Below are positions 33,257 to 44,082 of a stretch of 64,000 nucleotides of DNA, one piece after another. Under the pieces are notes generated by a model. That model saw only the letters and a list, made by a program, of their open reading frames with translations, made no database searches and was not told where the DNA came from. Location of the stretch: positions 52,646,084 through 52,710,083 of the forward strand of contig CM043705.1 in the NCBI GenBank assembly GCA_023935145.1, read 5' to 3'. Every line of letters starts with the position of its first letter. The stretch's first letter is position 1. The position numbers and the translations under genes are program-made. The DNA comes from Bretschneidera sinensis. Its lineage: Eukaryota; Streptophyta; Magnoliopsida; Brassicales; Akaniaceae.

Positions 33257-33494
33257 CTAATACTTAGTAAATTTGGTTTAAAGCCTTGTACTACTAATAC
33301 ATTATCTATGGTTGAGAAATCATTACCGACTTTTCCATGCCCGATATCTTTATTTTTTTGTTGTCTCCAATGATGACATGCCCGCCATATCTTAGAGTTA
33401 GCTCTTTAAATACACTTTTATCACCGGTCATGTGCTTTGCGTATCCATTATCAAGGTACCAATAGTTACCTTTTTCTTTGGTATGGAGACAAAT
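33257..33494 (-). pseudogene. protease of copia F
   Basis: On the minus strand NYWYLDNGYAKHMTGDKSVF: the catalytic D-S-G reads D-N-G. Frame breaks follow (KSVMISQP*). It ends at ...LLSISQ where the inversion breakpoint lies. B reads DSGCSKHMTGD at the same place. Confidence 0.75.
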
Positions 33495-34105
33495 CTACAT
33501 CACACAAGGATACACAATTGCATTTTTAGGTAACCAAAATTTCTTGGGTCCTTTGGGGTTAGTCCTAGAAAATACGGTTCCTTTTGGGACCCATACTTTC
33601 TTAACAACGTATGGTGTTCTATAAGCATGTTGATGATGCACAATCCTAAGATAATAGTTATTGAGATTTCTAGGATGACTTAGTTGTGCATGTCTATAAT
33701 TCTTAGTATAAGAGTTCCTAGGATACATGTTTCTAATGTGAGGAATATGCATGTCATTTCCAGGAAATGTATGGTGATGATTTCTTGGATACTGCTTGCA
33801 TTATTATGAGTATGCATATTATTTCTAGGATAATCATGATGGTAATTTCTAGGATATGCATATGCAGTGTGCAAGTTTTGATTATACATGTTCTTTCTAG
33901 GATGCATATGATGGTCATTCCTCGGACGTGTATAAGTATTTCTTGAATGAGCATACATGTAAGCATGAGTATTTCTAGGATGTTTCATTCTTGTATATGC
34001 ATTAGAATTATTACTTCTAGAGCTACTAGCATTCATTAAGGGAATGAATTTGACATTTCTAGTGGTCTTTGAAGTAGAGGCTTCATTCACACATGATGCT
34101 TTCAT
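33495..34105 (-). pseudogene. gag-protease linker of F (PRN repeats)
   Basis: His/Asn/Tyr/Arg-rich spacer with HPRN, PRN, YPRN, YPRN, HPRN repeats, ending VKKVWVPKGTVFSR and GPKKFW. A two-base deletion near 33801, relative to the second copy at ~36965, splits the frame in this copy only. Confidence 0.75.
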
Positions 34106-34114
34106 GAATAAGCT

Positions 34115-35561
34115 CTATTTTGTTTTTTGCTTGCCTAATGGAGAATAACCTAACCCGGATTTTCCTCCAGTTAATCTTTGGCAAGATAGCACTTCATCTA
34201 GCTTTTCTTTTCCAAGCATGAGTCTAAATATTGTGTCATTCAATTCTGTTATCTTCTTCTTTAAGTTTTCATTTTCATCTTTAAGAAAATCTTGAGAAGA
34301 ATCATAAAGCAATGAAGATAGTTTATCTTTTTCTTCTTTAAGACTTACCGTCTCTTTAGAAAGAGATGACACATCCTTTTTAAGAATGGTGTTCCTAGAA
34401 TCGAATTTCTTCAATTCTTCATGCATTTCATTTATGACTTCTATCAATTCTTCACTACTACTAAAAATGTTAATTTTTGAAGAGGAAGAAGTCGATATCG
34501 TATTTTCTTCGTCTATTGCCATAAGACATAGATTGGCAATTTCCTCGTATTCCATCTCTTTATCCAAGGAGACTTCTTCTTCGTCATCACTCCAAGTGGT
34601 TGCAATCATAACTTTCTTTTTAAAGCTCTTGTATGGTTTGGTAGTAGTTGTACAATCGGCCTTGATGTGACCGGGCTTTTTGCATCCATAACACACAAGT
34701 GGTTCCCTTTTTGAAGTGGGATCCTTTGTGCATGGTTTCTTACTTTTCTTCAAGAATCTATGAAACCATTTGGTGATTAAAGCCATCTCACCATCTTCTT
34801 CGCTGCTCTCCACCTCTTCTTTCGTTTCTTATTCTTTGTTGCTCGTAGAGACTTTGAGAGCAATCACCTTTTTTCTTCTTCTCATCGTCATTAACAATGG
34901 GATTCATTTCTTCCATCTCATATGCCAATAATGACCCAAGAAGTGTTTCGACATCAAGTTTGTTGAGATTTTTGGCCTCCTGAATGGTCGTTTTCTTTGG
35001 TTTCCAAGTAGGTGGCAGAGATCTTGAGATTTTTTTCGTTAGTTCAAACTCCTCAATGTTCCTACCAAGAAGCTTTAAACCATTAGCAATAGTTGTGAAA
35101 CATGAGTGCATTTGAGAAATTGTTTCGTTAGGAGACATCTTAAAAGATTCATATTCGGATACTACCATATAAATTTTTTATTTTTTAACCTCACTAGTTC
35201 CTTCATATGTCACTTGCAGTTTATCTTAAATCTCTTTAGCTGAAACACATGCATAAATTTTATTATATTCTGATATATCTAAAGCACAATGTAAAATACT
35301 TGTGGCTCTACTATTGAGAGACATCATTCTACAATCCTCATCATTGAACTCAGTTTTGAGTTTAAGCATTGTATGATTGATTTATCCAATAGTTATTTCC
35401 TTTGTAGGAATTCTAGGTCCTTCCTCAATGACTCTCCATAGATTATAATCTTGTTCTTCGACAAAGATTTTCATCCTGTTATTCCAACAGTTATAGTTGG
35501 AGCCATTGAACAAGGGAGGCCTAGTGTAGGAATATCCCTCAGAATAGCTATTTGATGCCAT
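34115..35561 (-). pseudogene. gag of copia F
   Basis: Starts at ATG 35561 (MASNSYSEGYSYTRPPL). Stops occur in the first ~400 bases (e.g. ITIG*INH, SAKEI*DK, EVKK*K); then 35168-34788 is open (MSPNETISQMHSCFTTIANG, LLGSLLAYEMEEMNP). One extra A in a homopolymer near 34870 shifts the frame, and a nearby in-frame TAA is also present. 34813-34115 carries the zinc knuckle CYGCKKPGHIKADC and a coiled-coil-like region (VSLKEEKDKLSSLLYDSSQD). The same lesions occur in the outer copy (36783-38736). Confidence 0.83.
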
Positions 35562-35602
35562 CGGATCAACTGAAGGATATTAAGCCTAAAACTAAGAATA
35601 AG

Positions 35603-35614
35603 GCTCTGATACCA
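35603..35614 (-). other. primer binding site of F (tRNA-iMet)
   Basis: TGGTATCAGAGC on the minus strand, two bases from the LTR. An identical site is at 38778-38789. Confidence 0.88.
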
Positions 35615-35616
35615 AT

Positions 35617-36780
35617 TGTGGACTGATGTTCCAAACCAAGAGGGGGGTGAATTAGGTTTTTAGAAACTTTTACTAATTACTCATAAGTTTATAAAAACAG
35701 TTAAATGCACAATTATATAAACAAGTAATGTGCTTTAAATAAAAGAGTTTAAGAAATAGAAAGTGCAAACTCAGTTTATAGTGGTTCGGCAATATCAGAT
35801 TCGTTCCGACCCTACGTCCACTCTCTTCAAGGAATCTCCTTGAAGTAATCCACTAAAACTTTTAGTCATACAACTTCACAGGTGTTGCACAAATCTTACA
35901 AACAGTCCCTTCCACTTGGAAGCTTATCCCTTCCTCTCAGAAGCTAATCTCTTCCTTACGGAAGTTAATCCCTTTACAATAAATATGAGTTGTTGTAAAG
36001 TAAATGGTAGAGAGATAGCAATGAATGCTTTTACAACTGGACAATATCTCTCTTTCAAAATAAAGCTTGAAGAAGGGCTCAACAATGAATGTTTCAAAGC
36101 TTTTGTGTATTAATGAGCAAAAACTTAATTGAATGTATAATCTCTTGTACTTAAATGCTCATTGGAGTGGGTTTATATAGTTTTGAATCAATATGGTCAT
36201 TTAACATTGACTTGGTACATTTTGGTGCATTAAATGCTCAAGTCTGACGCCTTAATGGTCATATTTTTCAAATTACCAGTCGACTAAGTCAAGTGAAAAG
36301 TCTCACTTTTAAGGCTGTGAAGAGTACCAGTCGACTGGGTAATTAGTACCAGTCGACTGTGGACATTCTATCCAGAATGCCAGTCGACTGGTATTGATTA
36401 CCCAGTCGACTGGGGACATACCGTCCCATATCCCAGTCATCTGGTATAGGGATCCAGTCGACTAGGTTACCCTTCAACCCAGTTATTCATGTTTTGAAAT
36501 GTTTTTGACTTAAAAACGTTTGAATGAATAGTTTTGTCAAATGTTTTTACAAAAGGAACTATAAGACAAGCTAGTTACCTGAACAAGTGAGATTTACAAC
36601 TTGTTTCCATACGTTATGCCTATACTAAATTTTCTGTCTTGACTTGGTGTCTGATTCAGGTTGAATTCTTGCATCTTGATTCTTGGTTGTATGCTTTTAT
36701 CGTTTAAAACACTTAGATAACACTGTTAGTACAATTAGAGTTGTGTTTTGTCATTATTAAAATTTAGATGAGTGTCAACA
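35617..36780 (-). repeat. 5' LTR of F
   Basis: On the minus strand TGTTGACACTC to CATCAGTCCACA, 1164 bases. U3 array of CCAGTCGACTGG-like words at 36276-36465. The same length as the outer LTR, with only scattered differences. Confidence 0.9.
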
Positions 36781-36782
36781 AA

Positions 36783-38736
36783 CTACGGTGTTCTATAAGC
36801 ATGTTGATGATGCACAATCCTAAGATAATAGTTATTGAGATTTCTAGGATGACTTAGTTGTGCATGTCTATAATTCTTAGTATAAGAGTTCCTAGGATAC
36901 ATGTTTCTAATGTGAGGAATATGCATGTCATTTCCAGGAAATGTATGGTGATGATTTCTTGGATACATGCTTGCATTATTATGAGTATGCATATTATTTC
37001 TAGGATAATCATGATGGTAATTTCTAGGATATGCATATGCAGTGTGCAAGTTTTGATTATACATGTTCTTTCTAGGATGCATATGATGGTCATTCCTCGG
37101 ACCTGTATAAGTATTTCTTGAATGAGCATACATGTAAGCATGAGTATTTCTAGGATGTTTCATTCTTGTATATGCATTAGAATTATTACTTCTAGAGCTA
37201 CTAGCATTCATTAAGGGAATGAATTTGACATTTCTAGTGGTCTTTGAAGTAGAGGCTTCATTCACACATGATGCTTTCATGAATAAGCTCTATTTTGTTT
37301 TTTGCTTGCCTAATGGAGAATAACCTAACCCGGATTTTCCTCCAGTTAATCTTTGGCAAGATAGCACTTCATCTAGCTTTTCTTTTCCAAGCATGAGTCT
37401 AAATATTGTGTCATTCAATTCTGTTATCTTCTTCTTTAAGTTTTCATTTTCATCTTTAAGAAAATCTTGAGAAGAATCATAAAGCAATGAAGATAGTTTA
37501 TCTTTTTCTTCTTTAAGACTTACCGTCTCTTTAGAAAGAGATGACACATCCTTTTTAAGAATGGTGTTCCTATAATCGAATTTCTTCAATTCTTCATGCA
37601 TTTCATTTATGACTTCTATCAATTCTTCACTACTACTAAAAATGTTAATTTTTGAAGAGGAAGAAGTCGATATCGTATTTTCTTCGTCTATTGCCATAAG
37701 ACATAGATTGGCAATTTCCTCGTATTCAATCTCTTTATCCAAGGAGACTTCTTCTTCGTCATCACTCCAAGTGGTTGCAATCATAACTTTCTTTTTAAAG
37801 CTCTTGTATGGTTTGGTAGTAGCTGTACAATCGGCCTTGATGTGACCGGGCTTTTTGCATCCATAACACACAAGTGGTTCCCTTTTTGAAGTGGGATCCT
37901 TTGTGCATGGTTTCTTACTTTTCTTCAAGAATCTATGAAACCATTTGGTGATTAAAGCCATCTCACCATCTTCTTCGCTGCTCTCCACCTCTTCTTTCGT
38001 TTCTTATTCTTTGTTGCTCGTAGAGACTTTGAGAGCAATCACCTTTTTTCTTCTTCTCATCGTCATTAACAATGGGATTCATTTCTTCCATCTCATATGC
38101 CAATAATGACCCAAGAAGTGTTTCGATATCAAGTTTGTTGAGATTTTTGGCCTCCTGAATGGTCGTTTTCTTTGGTTTCCAACTAGGTGGCAGAGATCTT
38201 GAGATTTTTTTCGTTAGTTCAAACTCCTCAATGTTCCTACCAAGAAGCTTTAAACCATTAGCAATAGTTGTGAAACATGAGTGCATTTGAGAAATTGTTT
38301 CGTTAGGAGACATCTTAAAAGATTCATATTCGGATACTACCATATAGATTTTTTATTTTTTAACCTCACTAGTTCCTTCATATGTCACTTGCAGTTTATC
38401 TTAAATCTCTTTAGCTGAAACACATGCATAAATTTTATTATATTCTGATATATCTAAAGCACAATGTAAAATACTTGTGGCTCTACTATTGAGAGACATC
38501 ATTCTACAATCCTCATCATTGAACTCAGTTTTGAGTTTAAGCATTGTATGATTGATTTATCCAATAGTTATTTCCTTTGTAGGAATTCTAGGTCCTTCCT
38601 CAATGACTCTCCATAGATTATAATCTTGTTCTTCGACAAAGATTTTCATCCTGTTATTCCAACAGTTATAGTTGGAGCCATTGAACAAGGGAGGCCTAGT
38701 GTAGGAATATCCCTCAGAATAGCTATTTGATGCCAT
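36783..38736 (-). pseudogene. gag and PRN linker of outer copia copy
   Basis: Matches F gag and linker throughout. Start at ATG 38736; open pieces 38343-37963, 37988-37290 (zinc knuckle CYGCKKPGHIKADC, coiled-coil-like stretch) and 37280-36783 (165-codon PRN linker, uninterrupted here). It shares with F the homopolymer frameshift, the early stops and the in-frame TAA, so the common ancestor was already broken. It stops at 36783 where the LTR of F abuts. Confidence 0.82.
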
Positions 38737-38791
38737 CGGATCAACTGAAGGATATTAAGCCTAAAACTAAGAATAAGGCTCTGATACCAAT

Positions 38792-39955
38792 TGTGGACTG
38801 ATGTTCCAAACCAAGAGGGGGGTGAATTAGGTTTTTAGAAACTTTTACTAATTACTCATAAGTTTATAAAAACAGTTAAATGCAAAATTATATAAACAAG
38901 TAATGTGCTTTAAATAAAAGAGTTTAAGAAATAGAAAGTGCAAACTCAGTTTATAGTGGTTCGGCAATATCAGATTCGTTCCGACCCTACGTCCACTCTC
39001 TTCAAGGAATCTCCTTGAAGTAATCCACTAAAACTTTTAGTCATACAACTTCACAGGTGTTGCACAAATCTTACAAACAGTCCCTTCCACTTGGAAGCTT
39101 ATCCCTTCCTCTCAGAAGCTAATCTCTTCCTTACGGAAGTTAATCCCTTTACAATAAATATGAGTTGTTGTAAAGTAAATGGTAGAGAGATAGCAATGAA
39201 TGCTTTTACAACTGGACAATATCTCTCTTTCAAAATAAAGCTTGAAGAATGGCTCAACAATGAATGTTTCAAAGCTTTTGTGTATTAATGAGCAAAAACT
39301 TAATTGAATGTATAATCTCTTGTACTTAAATGCTCATTGGAGTGGGTTTATATAGTCTTGAATCAATATGGTCATTTAACACTGACTTGGTACATTTTGG
39401 TGCATTAAATGCTCAAGTCTGACGCCTTAATGGTCATATTTTTCAAATTACCAGTCGACTAAGTCAAGTGAAAAGTCTCACTTTTAAGGCTGTGAAGAGT
39501 ACCAGTCGACTGGGTAATTAGTACCAGTCGACTGTGGACATTCTATCCAGAATGCCAGTCGACTGGTATTGATTACCCAGTCGACTGGGGACATACCGTC
39601 CCATATCCCAGTCATCTGGTATAGGGATCCAGTCGACTAGGTTACCCTTCAACCCAGTTATTCATGTTTTGAAATGTTTTTGACTTAAAAACGTTTGAAT
39701 GAATAGTTTTGTCAAATGTTTTTACAAAAGGAACTATAAGACAAGCTAGTTACCTGACCAAGTGAGATTTACAACTTGTTTCAATACGTTATGTCTATAC
39801 TAAATTTTCTGTCTTGACTTGGTGTCTGATTCAGGTTGAATTCTTGCATCTTGATTCTTGGTTGTATGCTTTTATCGTTTAAAACACTTAGATAACACTG
39901 TTAGTACAATTAGAGTTGTGTTTTGTCATTATTAAAATTTAGATGAGTGTCAACA
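38792..39955 (-). repeat. 5' LTR of outer copia copy
   Basis: 1164 bases, same ends as 35617-36780; array of CCAGTCGACTGG words at 39451-39640. Its outer flank (39956 on) is unrelated intergenic DNA, so this is the outer edge of the copia cluster. Confidence 0.9.
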
Positions 39956-40480
39956 AACATCAATCAATTTGGTTTATATATATTAGAAATTCAAAACCAT
40001 TAAAATATATTAATTCTTTAATGGGAAGTTGCAAGTCAATTAGTAAGTGTTTATGTTGTTGTGATCGAGTAAAAGCATCATAAAATAGTTGTTGTTATGG
40101 TTATATATATTAGAAACACACATCTGTCTTGTTTTCATGGTTCCTTCCCATTTTAATATCTCTGTTCTCTCGTCTCCTCAAGCCCTGATATGACTTGATC
40201 TCGAAATGATCCGAACCCGATCTGACCTGACATGACTCGAGACCCAATACGACACGTGATTGAAATGACCCGAACCGATCCAAACCCGATTGACCCGAAC
40301 CGACCCATTTGCCACCTCTAATTCATTACTGTCAATCAATTTGGTGTGTGTGTGTGTGTATATATTAGAAATTCAAAACTATTAAAATGTATTAATTCTT
40401 TAATGGGAAGTTGCAAGTCAATTAGTAAGTGTTTATGTTGTTGTGATCGGGTAAAAGCATCATAAAATAGTTGTTGTTGT

Positions 40481-40549
<69 letters not shown>

Positions 40550-40615
40550 CACACATTTATCTTGTTTTCATGGTTCCTTCCCATCCTAATATCTCTGTTC
40601 CCTCGTCTCCTCTTT
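39956..40615. repeat. duplicated ~220-base segment flanking a hAT-like fragment
   Basis: 39961-40181 and 40332-40611 are direct copies (TCAATCAATTTGG ... GTTCTCTCGTCTCCTC). The second is lengthened by (TG)n at 40343-40359 and (TA)n at 40484-40543. Between them, 40182-40330 has repeated GACCCGAAC words and ends ATTTGCCACCTCTA, the kind of terminus I associate with plant hAT-type short elements. Confidence 0.6.
40484..40543. repeat. (TA)n microsatellite
   Basis: About 30 uninterrupted TA units inside the second copy of the duplicated segment. The Ile/Tyr-rich open frame across it is an artefact. Confidence 0.9.
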
Positions 40616-41058
40616 TTTTCTGGTGGTGTGTTTCTTCTTCTTCCTCTGCATCCTGTCCTTCACTTTCCGATTCCAAAGCATGGTAATTGGGTAGCTGCAT
40701 CATTTCTAGCTGTAAATGTTGCCTCAACCTTGTCGTTGATCTACTTGACAATAAATAGGAAATCATAAATATTGAATGCCCTTGGGAAGGGGATTTGGGG
40801 TGGGGGTGAGGAATTCAGGATGGGAAAATTACATCTTCTTTTAGAACTGCAACCGTGGACATTGAAGAACCCCAGTTTCTGGTTCTAAGGATTTAATATG
40901 TTCAAATGCAAATGTCTGAACAATGCACAGTGAGCATTTTTAAGGGAAAAAAAAGAAAAAAGAAAATCTTGGGATGAAAATTCACCCCATAAAAAAGAAG
41001 CATTAACATACCTCTAGAAGCGGAAGGCAGCCTTTCAAATATCCACTTATATATATCT
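40616..41058. other. intergenic, nothing recognised
   Basis: AT-rich sequence with pyrimidine-rich and purine-rich tracts. Short open frames on both strands have no family support. Confidence 0.4.
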
Positions 41059-41271
41059 TCAAACTTTCTTGCCATTTTGTTTTACTGAAATAAAGAGGTA
41101 ATCATAGACAGCCTTACCCCAAGCAATGTTCTTGGCCTCTTCCAAATTTTCATTGTATTGAACTGGCCAATACTCCACCTTATTTGACGTAGCAAAAAAG
41201 AAAATGCTAAACATATATAGAAAAGACAATCTGATAAAGTCATCTTGATCATTCACAGTTCCAACATCCAT
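41059..41271 (-). pseudogene. possible plant mobile domain fragment
   Basis: Seventy open codons on the minus strand: DDFIRLSFLYMFSIFFFATS, then ENLEEAKNIAWGKAVYDYLF. The layout (hydrophobic helix with FF.TS, then a stretch ending NIAWGKAVYDYLF) resembles the plant mobile domain or DUF1985-type proteins carried by some DNA transposons. I recognise only the pattern, not a specific gene. No adjoining domain is visible in the same frame, so at best this is a remnant. Confidence 0.3.
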
Positions 41272-42881
41272 ATCATCAATCTCCTAAAGAGATCGTTCTT
41301 CCCAAGTTTCTTGACAATGAGACACAACTTGAATTTGCAACTTGTAAAGGCCTTGCGTTCTTTCAAATTCTGTGCATGAATTAGAATTTTAAAATCTTGT
41401 AGGGTTAATTACAATTTCATCACTTAGAGGACAGTTAAGGTATAAAACCCTATGGCACAAAGTAACGGTAGTTGCAGAAAATTAAAAACAAAAAACAAAT
41501 ATATATATATTAATTACTGTTAAAAGGTGGGTTAATTAAATGACCAAAACATGTTGTAAGTTGCAACCGAATAACATTATGTTAGCATATTCACATGTGA
41601 GTTATCCCGTATTAGAAAAATAAATAAAAAATAAGAGTAGGTTATATACATGGTTTGAGCCTAAGACTCGTAAACTTAAGTTTTTTAGTCATATTGGTAC
41701 TCATTTATGTATATCGAGCATATGTTCATGTGATCTCTGTAAAGAACTCTCGACCTTAACAAATCGGTCACAATCGTGTGACTGAATACCTTTAACACAT
41801 TAATGTTTAGGGTTCATAAGATCTAAGATTTTTTTTTTTTTTCCAAAAATAGAGACTAAGTGAAGTTATTTCAGACTCGTCCATTTTTAATAAATTTTCG
41901 TAAATTTTTCTTTAATTTAGAGTGTCCAAGTATCATACCCTTATTCGAGTATGGAGTGTCTGACACAGGTATAACATGGTAAAATTAAGAGTTCATGTAA
42001 CATAATAGAAAACACGATCATAAGAATGTAACAAAGTTATTACCTCATAAGCAAGAGAAAGAAACATTCCAAGTAATATAGGAATTATCTAACACTCTAA
42101 TTAGAGTATGTATATAACAAAATAAGCACCTTAAAAAAATTTGAACTCCATATCAAAAACAAAGTCATGAGAACACTTTATAGAGAGGAGAAATGAGGAA
42201 ATTTAGTATATACATGAACTAGGTGTAAGGAAGCTAGCTTTTCCAAATTGCATTGGAGAATTAGAAACGACTCCTTGAGTTTCAAAAAACCAAGAAGTTC
42301 AAAGAACAAAGAAGAAAATCAAAAGAGAGGCTGGTAGATGCATTGGTAGGCGACTCCCATGAACAATTTTTCTTTTTGCTCATGAGAGTCGACTCCCTAG
42401 AGCAAAATACAAGCTCCTTCAACGCCAACCTCCTCAGATCCTATTACTTTCCCAGTTTCCCTAACACACATACTCTCTCTTCAATCTAGCTCAAATATGC
42501 AACTATTATAGTAAAAAGAGTCTAAAATATACAACTATTGAAATAATTAAATACAATCGAACAAAGATATACAAAAATGAAGATTTTATAGATTGTAAAA
42601 TAAGTTTGTTCCCTATCAACTGTGGGAATATTCAACGGAGTGCTGTGGAACCACCCGAGAAGAAAGAAATGATGATGGAAGGGATTACCGAAAATGTAGA
42701 CAAAGATATGAGAATGTCTTTGAAAAAAAATGTTGAGAGCGAAATATTTAGGAAAAAAGATAAGGTGGACATGGAAGAGAGAGTGGAGAGTAAAAAGGAG
42801 TGAACAGTTAGATGAGTGAAAGTGTTTGTTTCGAGAGAAAGAGAGATGAACTAATACATAGTATAGAGAAGAGAGGAGAGA
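41272..42881. other. intergenic, no gene seen
   Basis: AT-rich, many homopolymers. Contains an imperfect 17-base inverted repeat at 42349-42393 (GGCGACTCCCATGAACA against TGCTCATGAGAGTCGAC, 14 of 17 pairing). The Lys/Glu-rich frame at 42606-42803 looks like chance. Confidence 0.4.
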
Positions 42882-42890
42882 TAAGGTGAA
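42882..42890. repeat. target duplication, left copy (MULE)
   Basis: TAAGGTGAA, identical to 50125-50133 and directly outside the terminal inverted repeats. Nine bases is the usual Mutator-type duplication length. Confidence 0.85.
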
Positions 42891-43312
42891 GGGGAAATTT
42901 CATGGCAAATAAAGTAATTCCAGCAAAAAGAAAATTAATATTAGCACAAAAGGTGATTGTTTGTAATTAAGTATGAGAATACTTCATTTATATCCACACA
43001 TGACACATATTAAACATCATCTCTCCTCCTGACAAGGCATCATCGCTCCTCCATTTTTTTTCCCTACTTCCTATCCTCCCTCCCTCACGTGTTTTAATCA
43101 AAAAGTCCAATTTAAAATCTTTCACTCTCTCTTCTCCTTTCTCTCTCACAAGTTTCCATGAAAAATCTATTCTTGTTTTTTCTTCTTTTTCAAGTTTCTT
43201 CCTCTTTTTCTTAAGGAAATCTCGTAGCTCTACTTCCACTTTCTCTCTCCAGTCTCACGATCGGAATAGCCATATTTTTTCAGATCTGACCGGAATCTTG
43301 TGAGATCTAAGA
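42891..43312. repeat. MULE left inverted arm, outer part
   Basis: Matches 49690-50124 in reverse: CACAAAAGGTG.TTGTTTG, CATGACACA, CACTCTCT...TTTCTCTCTCACAAG, CTCACGATC. The inner end is at the GATCTAAGATC words near 43312. Confidence 0.8.
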
Positions 43313-43323
43313 TCTAAAAGCTT

Positions 43324-43403
43324 AGCCAGGCCCTAGCTACAAATTGATACCAAAGAAAGCTGAAGCCAGGCTCCAGCTACAAATTGATACCAAAGAAAGC
43401 TGG
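43324..43403. repeat. 40-base tandem repeat
   Basis: Two near-identical 40-base units starting AGCCAGG (43324 and 43364), each with GCTACAAATTGATACC. Lies in the cargo region inside the MULE. Confidence 0.85.
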
Positions 43404-43471
43404 ATGGGAAATCGCTCGATTGGGGTCGAAAACATCTGATCTAGGCTGCAAACTGACAGCGGGTTCTTTAT

Positions 43472-44017
43472 TGTTAGGAAAATTACAGAGTCGAAGCTAA
43501 CACACAACTAAAATGAAATGAGAAAAATAAAGATAAAATGGACACAAATATTTTACGTAGAAAAACCCCGAACAAATTTCGGATAAAAAACCATGGGTAA
43601 GTGTAAGAGGATTTCACTATTGTAAAATAGGGATTACAATATCTTCTCTCTAATTACAATGAGATAACAATTGTCTAATCTCTATTGTAATAAGAGAAAC
43701 AACTCTCTTACAAAATCGGGAAAATATTACTTACAAAGAAGGAATAAATTTTCCTCTATAAGTAGTAACTCTCAAGAAAACTCTCACACTCTCTCTAATA
43801 CTCTTCTTGGTGTGTATTGCAAATGAAAGCCAAAGGAGTATTTATAGGCTTCATTGGCAGCTCACCATTAATGTTGGCAGCTCCACCCTAATTAATTTTG
43901 GCAGCTCACCATTAATATTGGCAGCCATTGTCTCCACCAACTTGCCATTAATATTGGCAGCATTTGTCTTGTGGAGAAAGTGGCTTTACCACAAGTAAAA
44001 GGGCATCTCTTATCACA
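43472..44017 (-). repeat. 3' LTR of K
   Basis: Minus-strand TGTGATAAGAG to TCCTAACA, 546 bases. U3 contains four or five repeats of a TTGGCAGCTCACCATTAAT-type word (43850-43970). Minus-strand TATAAATA near 43838. Confidence 0.93.
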
Positions 44018-44028
44018 TTCTCCCACTT
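44018..44028 (-). other. polypurine tract of K
   Basis: AAGTGGGAGAA on the minus strand, directly before the 3' LTR start TGTGATAAG. Confidence 0.75.
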
Positions 44029-44082
44029 AAAGTCACTTTCGTAATCCTTTCATCCTTTGTCACTTTCCAAATCCATGCTTGC

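Larger units (their letters stand above)
33257..36780 (-). mobile_element. copia element F (5' half of split F/C)
   Basis: Reverse-strand SIRE-like copia: LTR (36780-35617), primer site, gag, linker and protease, then it ends at 33257 in ...LLSISQ. Element C on the other strand (6630) starts ~25 bases further along the same ORF, so F and C appear to be one element broken by inversion. The LTR 5' terminus sits directly against the linker region of a second copia copy at 36781. Confidence 0.87.
36781..39955 (-). mobile_element. outer copia copy, LTR-gag unit
   Basis: 3175-base unit nearly identical to 33606-36780: the same order of linker, gag, primer site and LTR. I counted roughly 15-20 single-base differences by eye. 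It ends in its own linker region exactly where the LTR of F begins. Either F inserted into this copy, or the unit arose by tandem duplication; see findings. Confidence 0.85.

Noticed and set aside
36854..37141. Ile/Met-rich open frames opposite or shifted to the PRN linker
   Set aside because: Shadow frames of the repetitive linker; the sense linker is the conserved one in B and F.
40471..40686. Ile/Tyr repeat protein
   Set aside because: Translation of a TA microsatellite.
42606..42803. 65-codon Lys/Glu/Met-rich frame
   Set aside because: Purine-rich intergenic DNA just outside the MULE; no start context, domain or relative seen.
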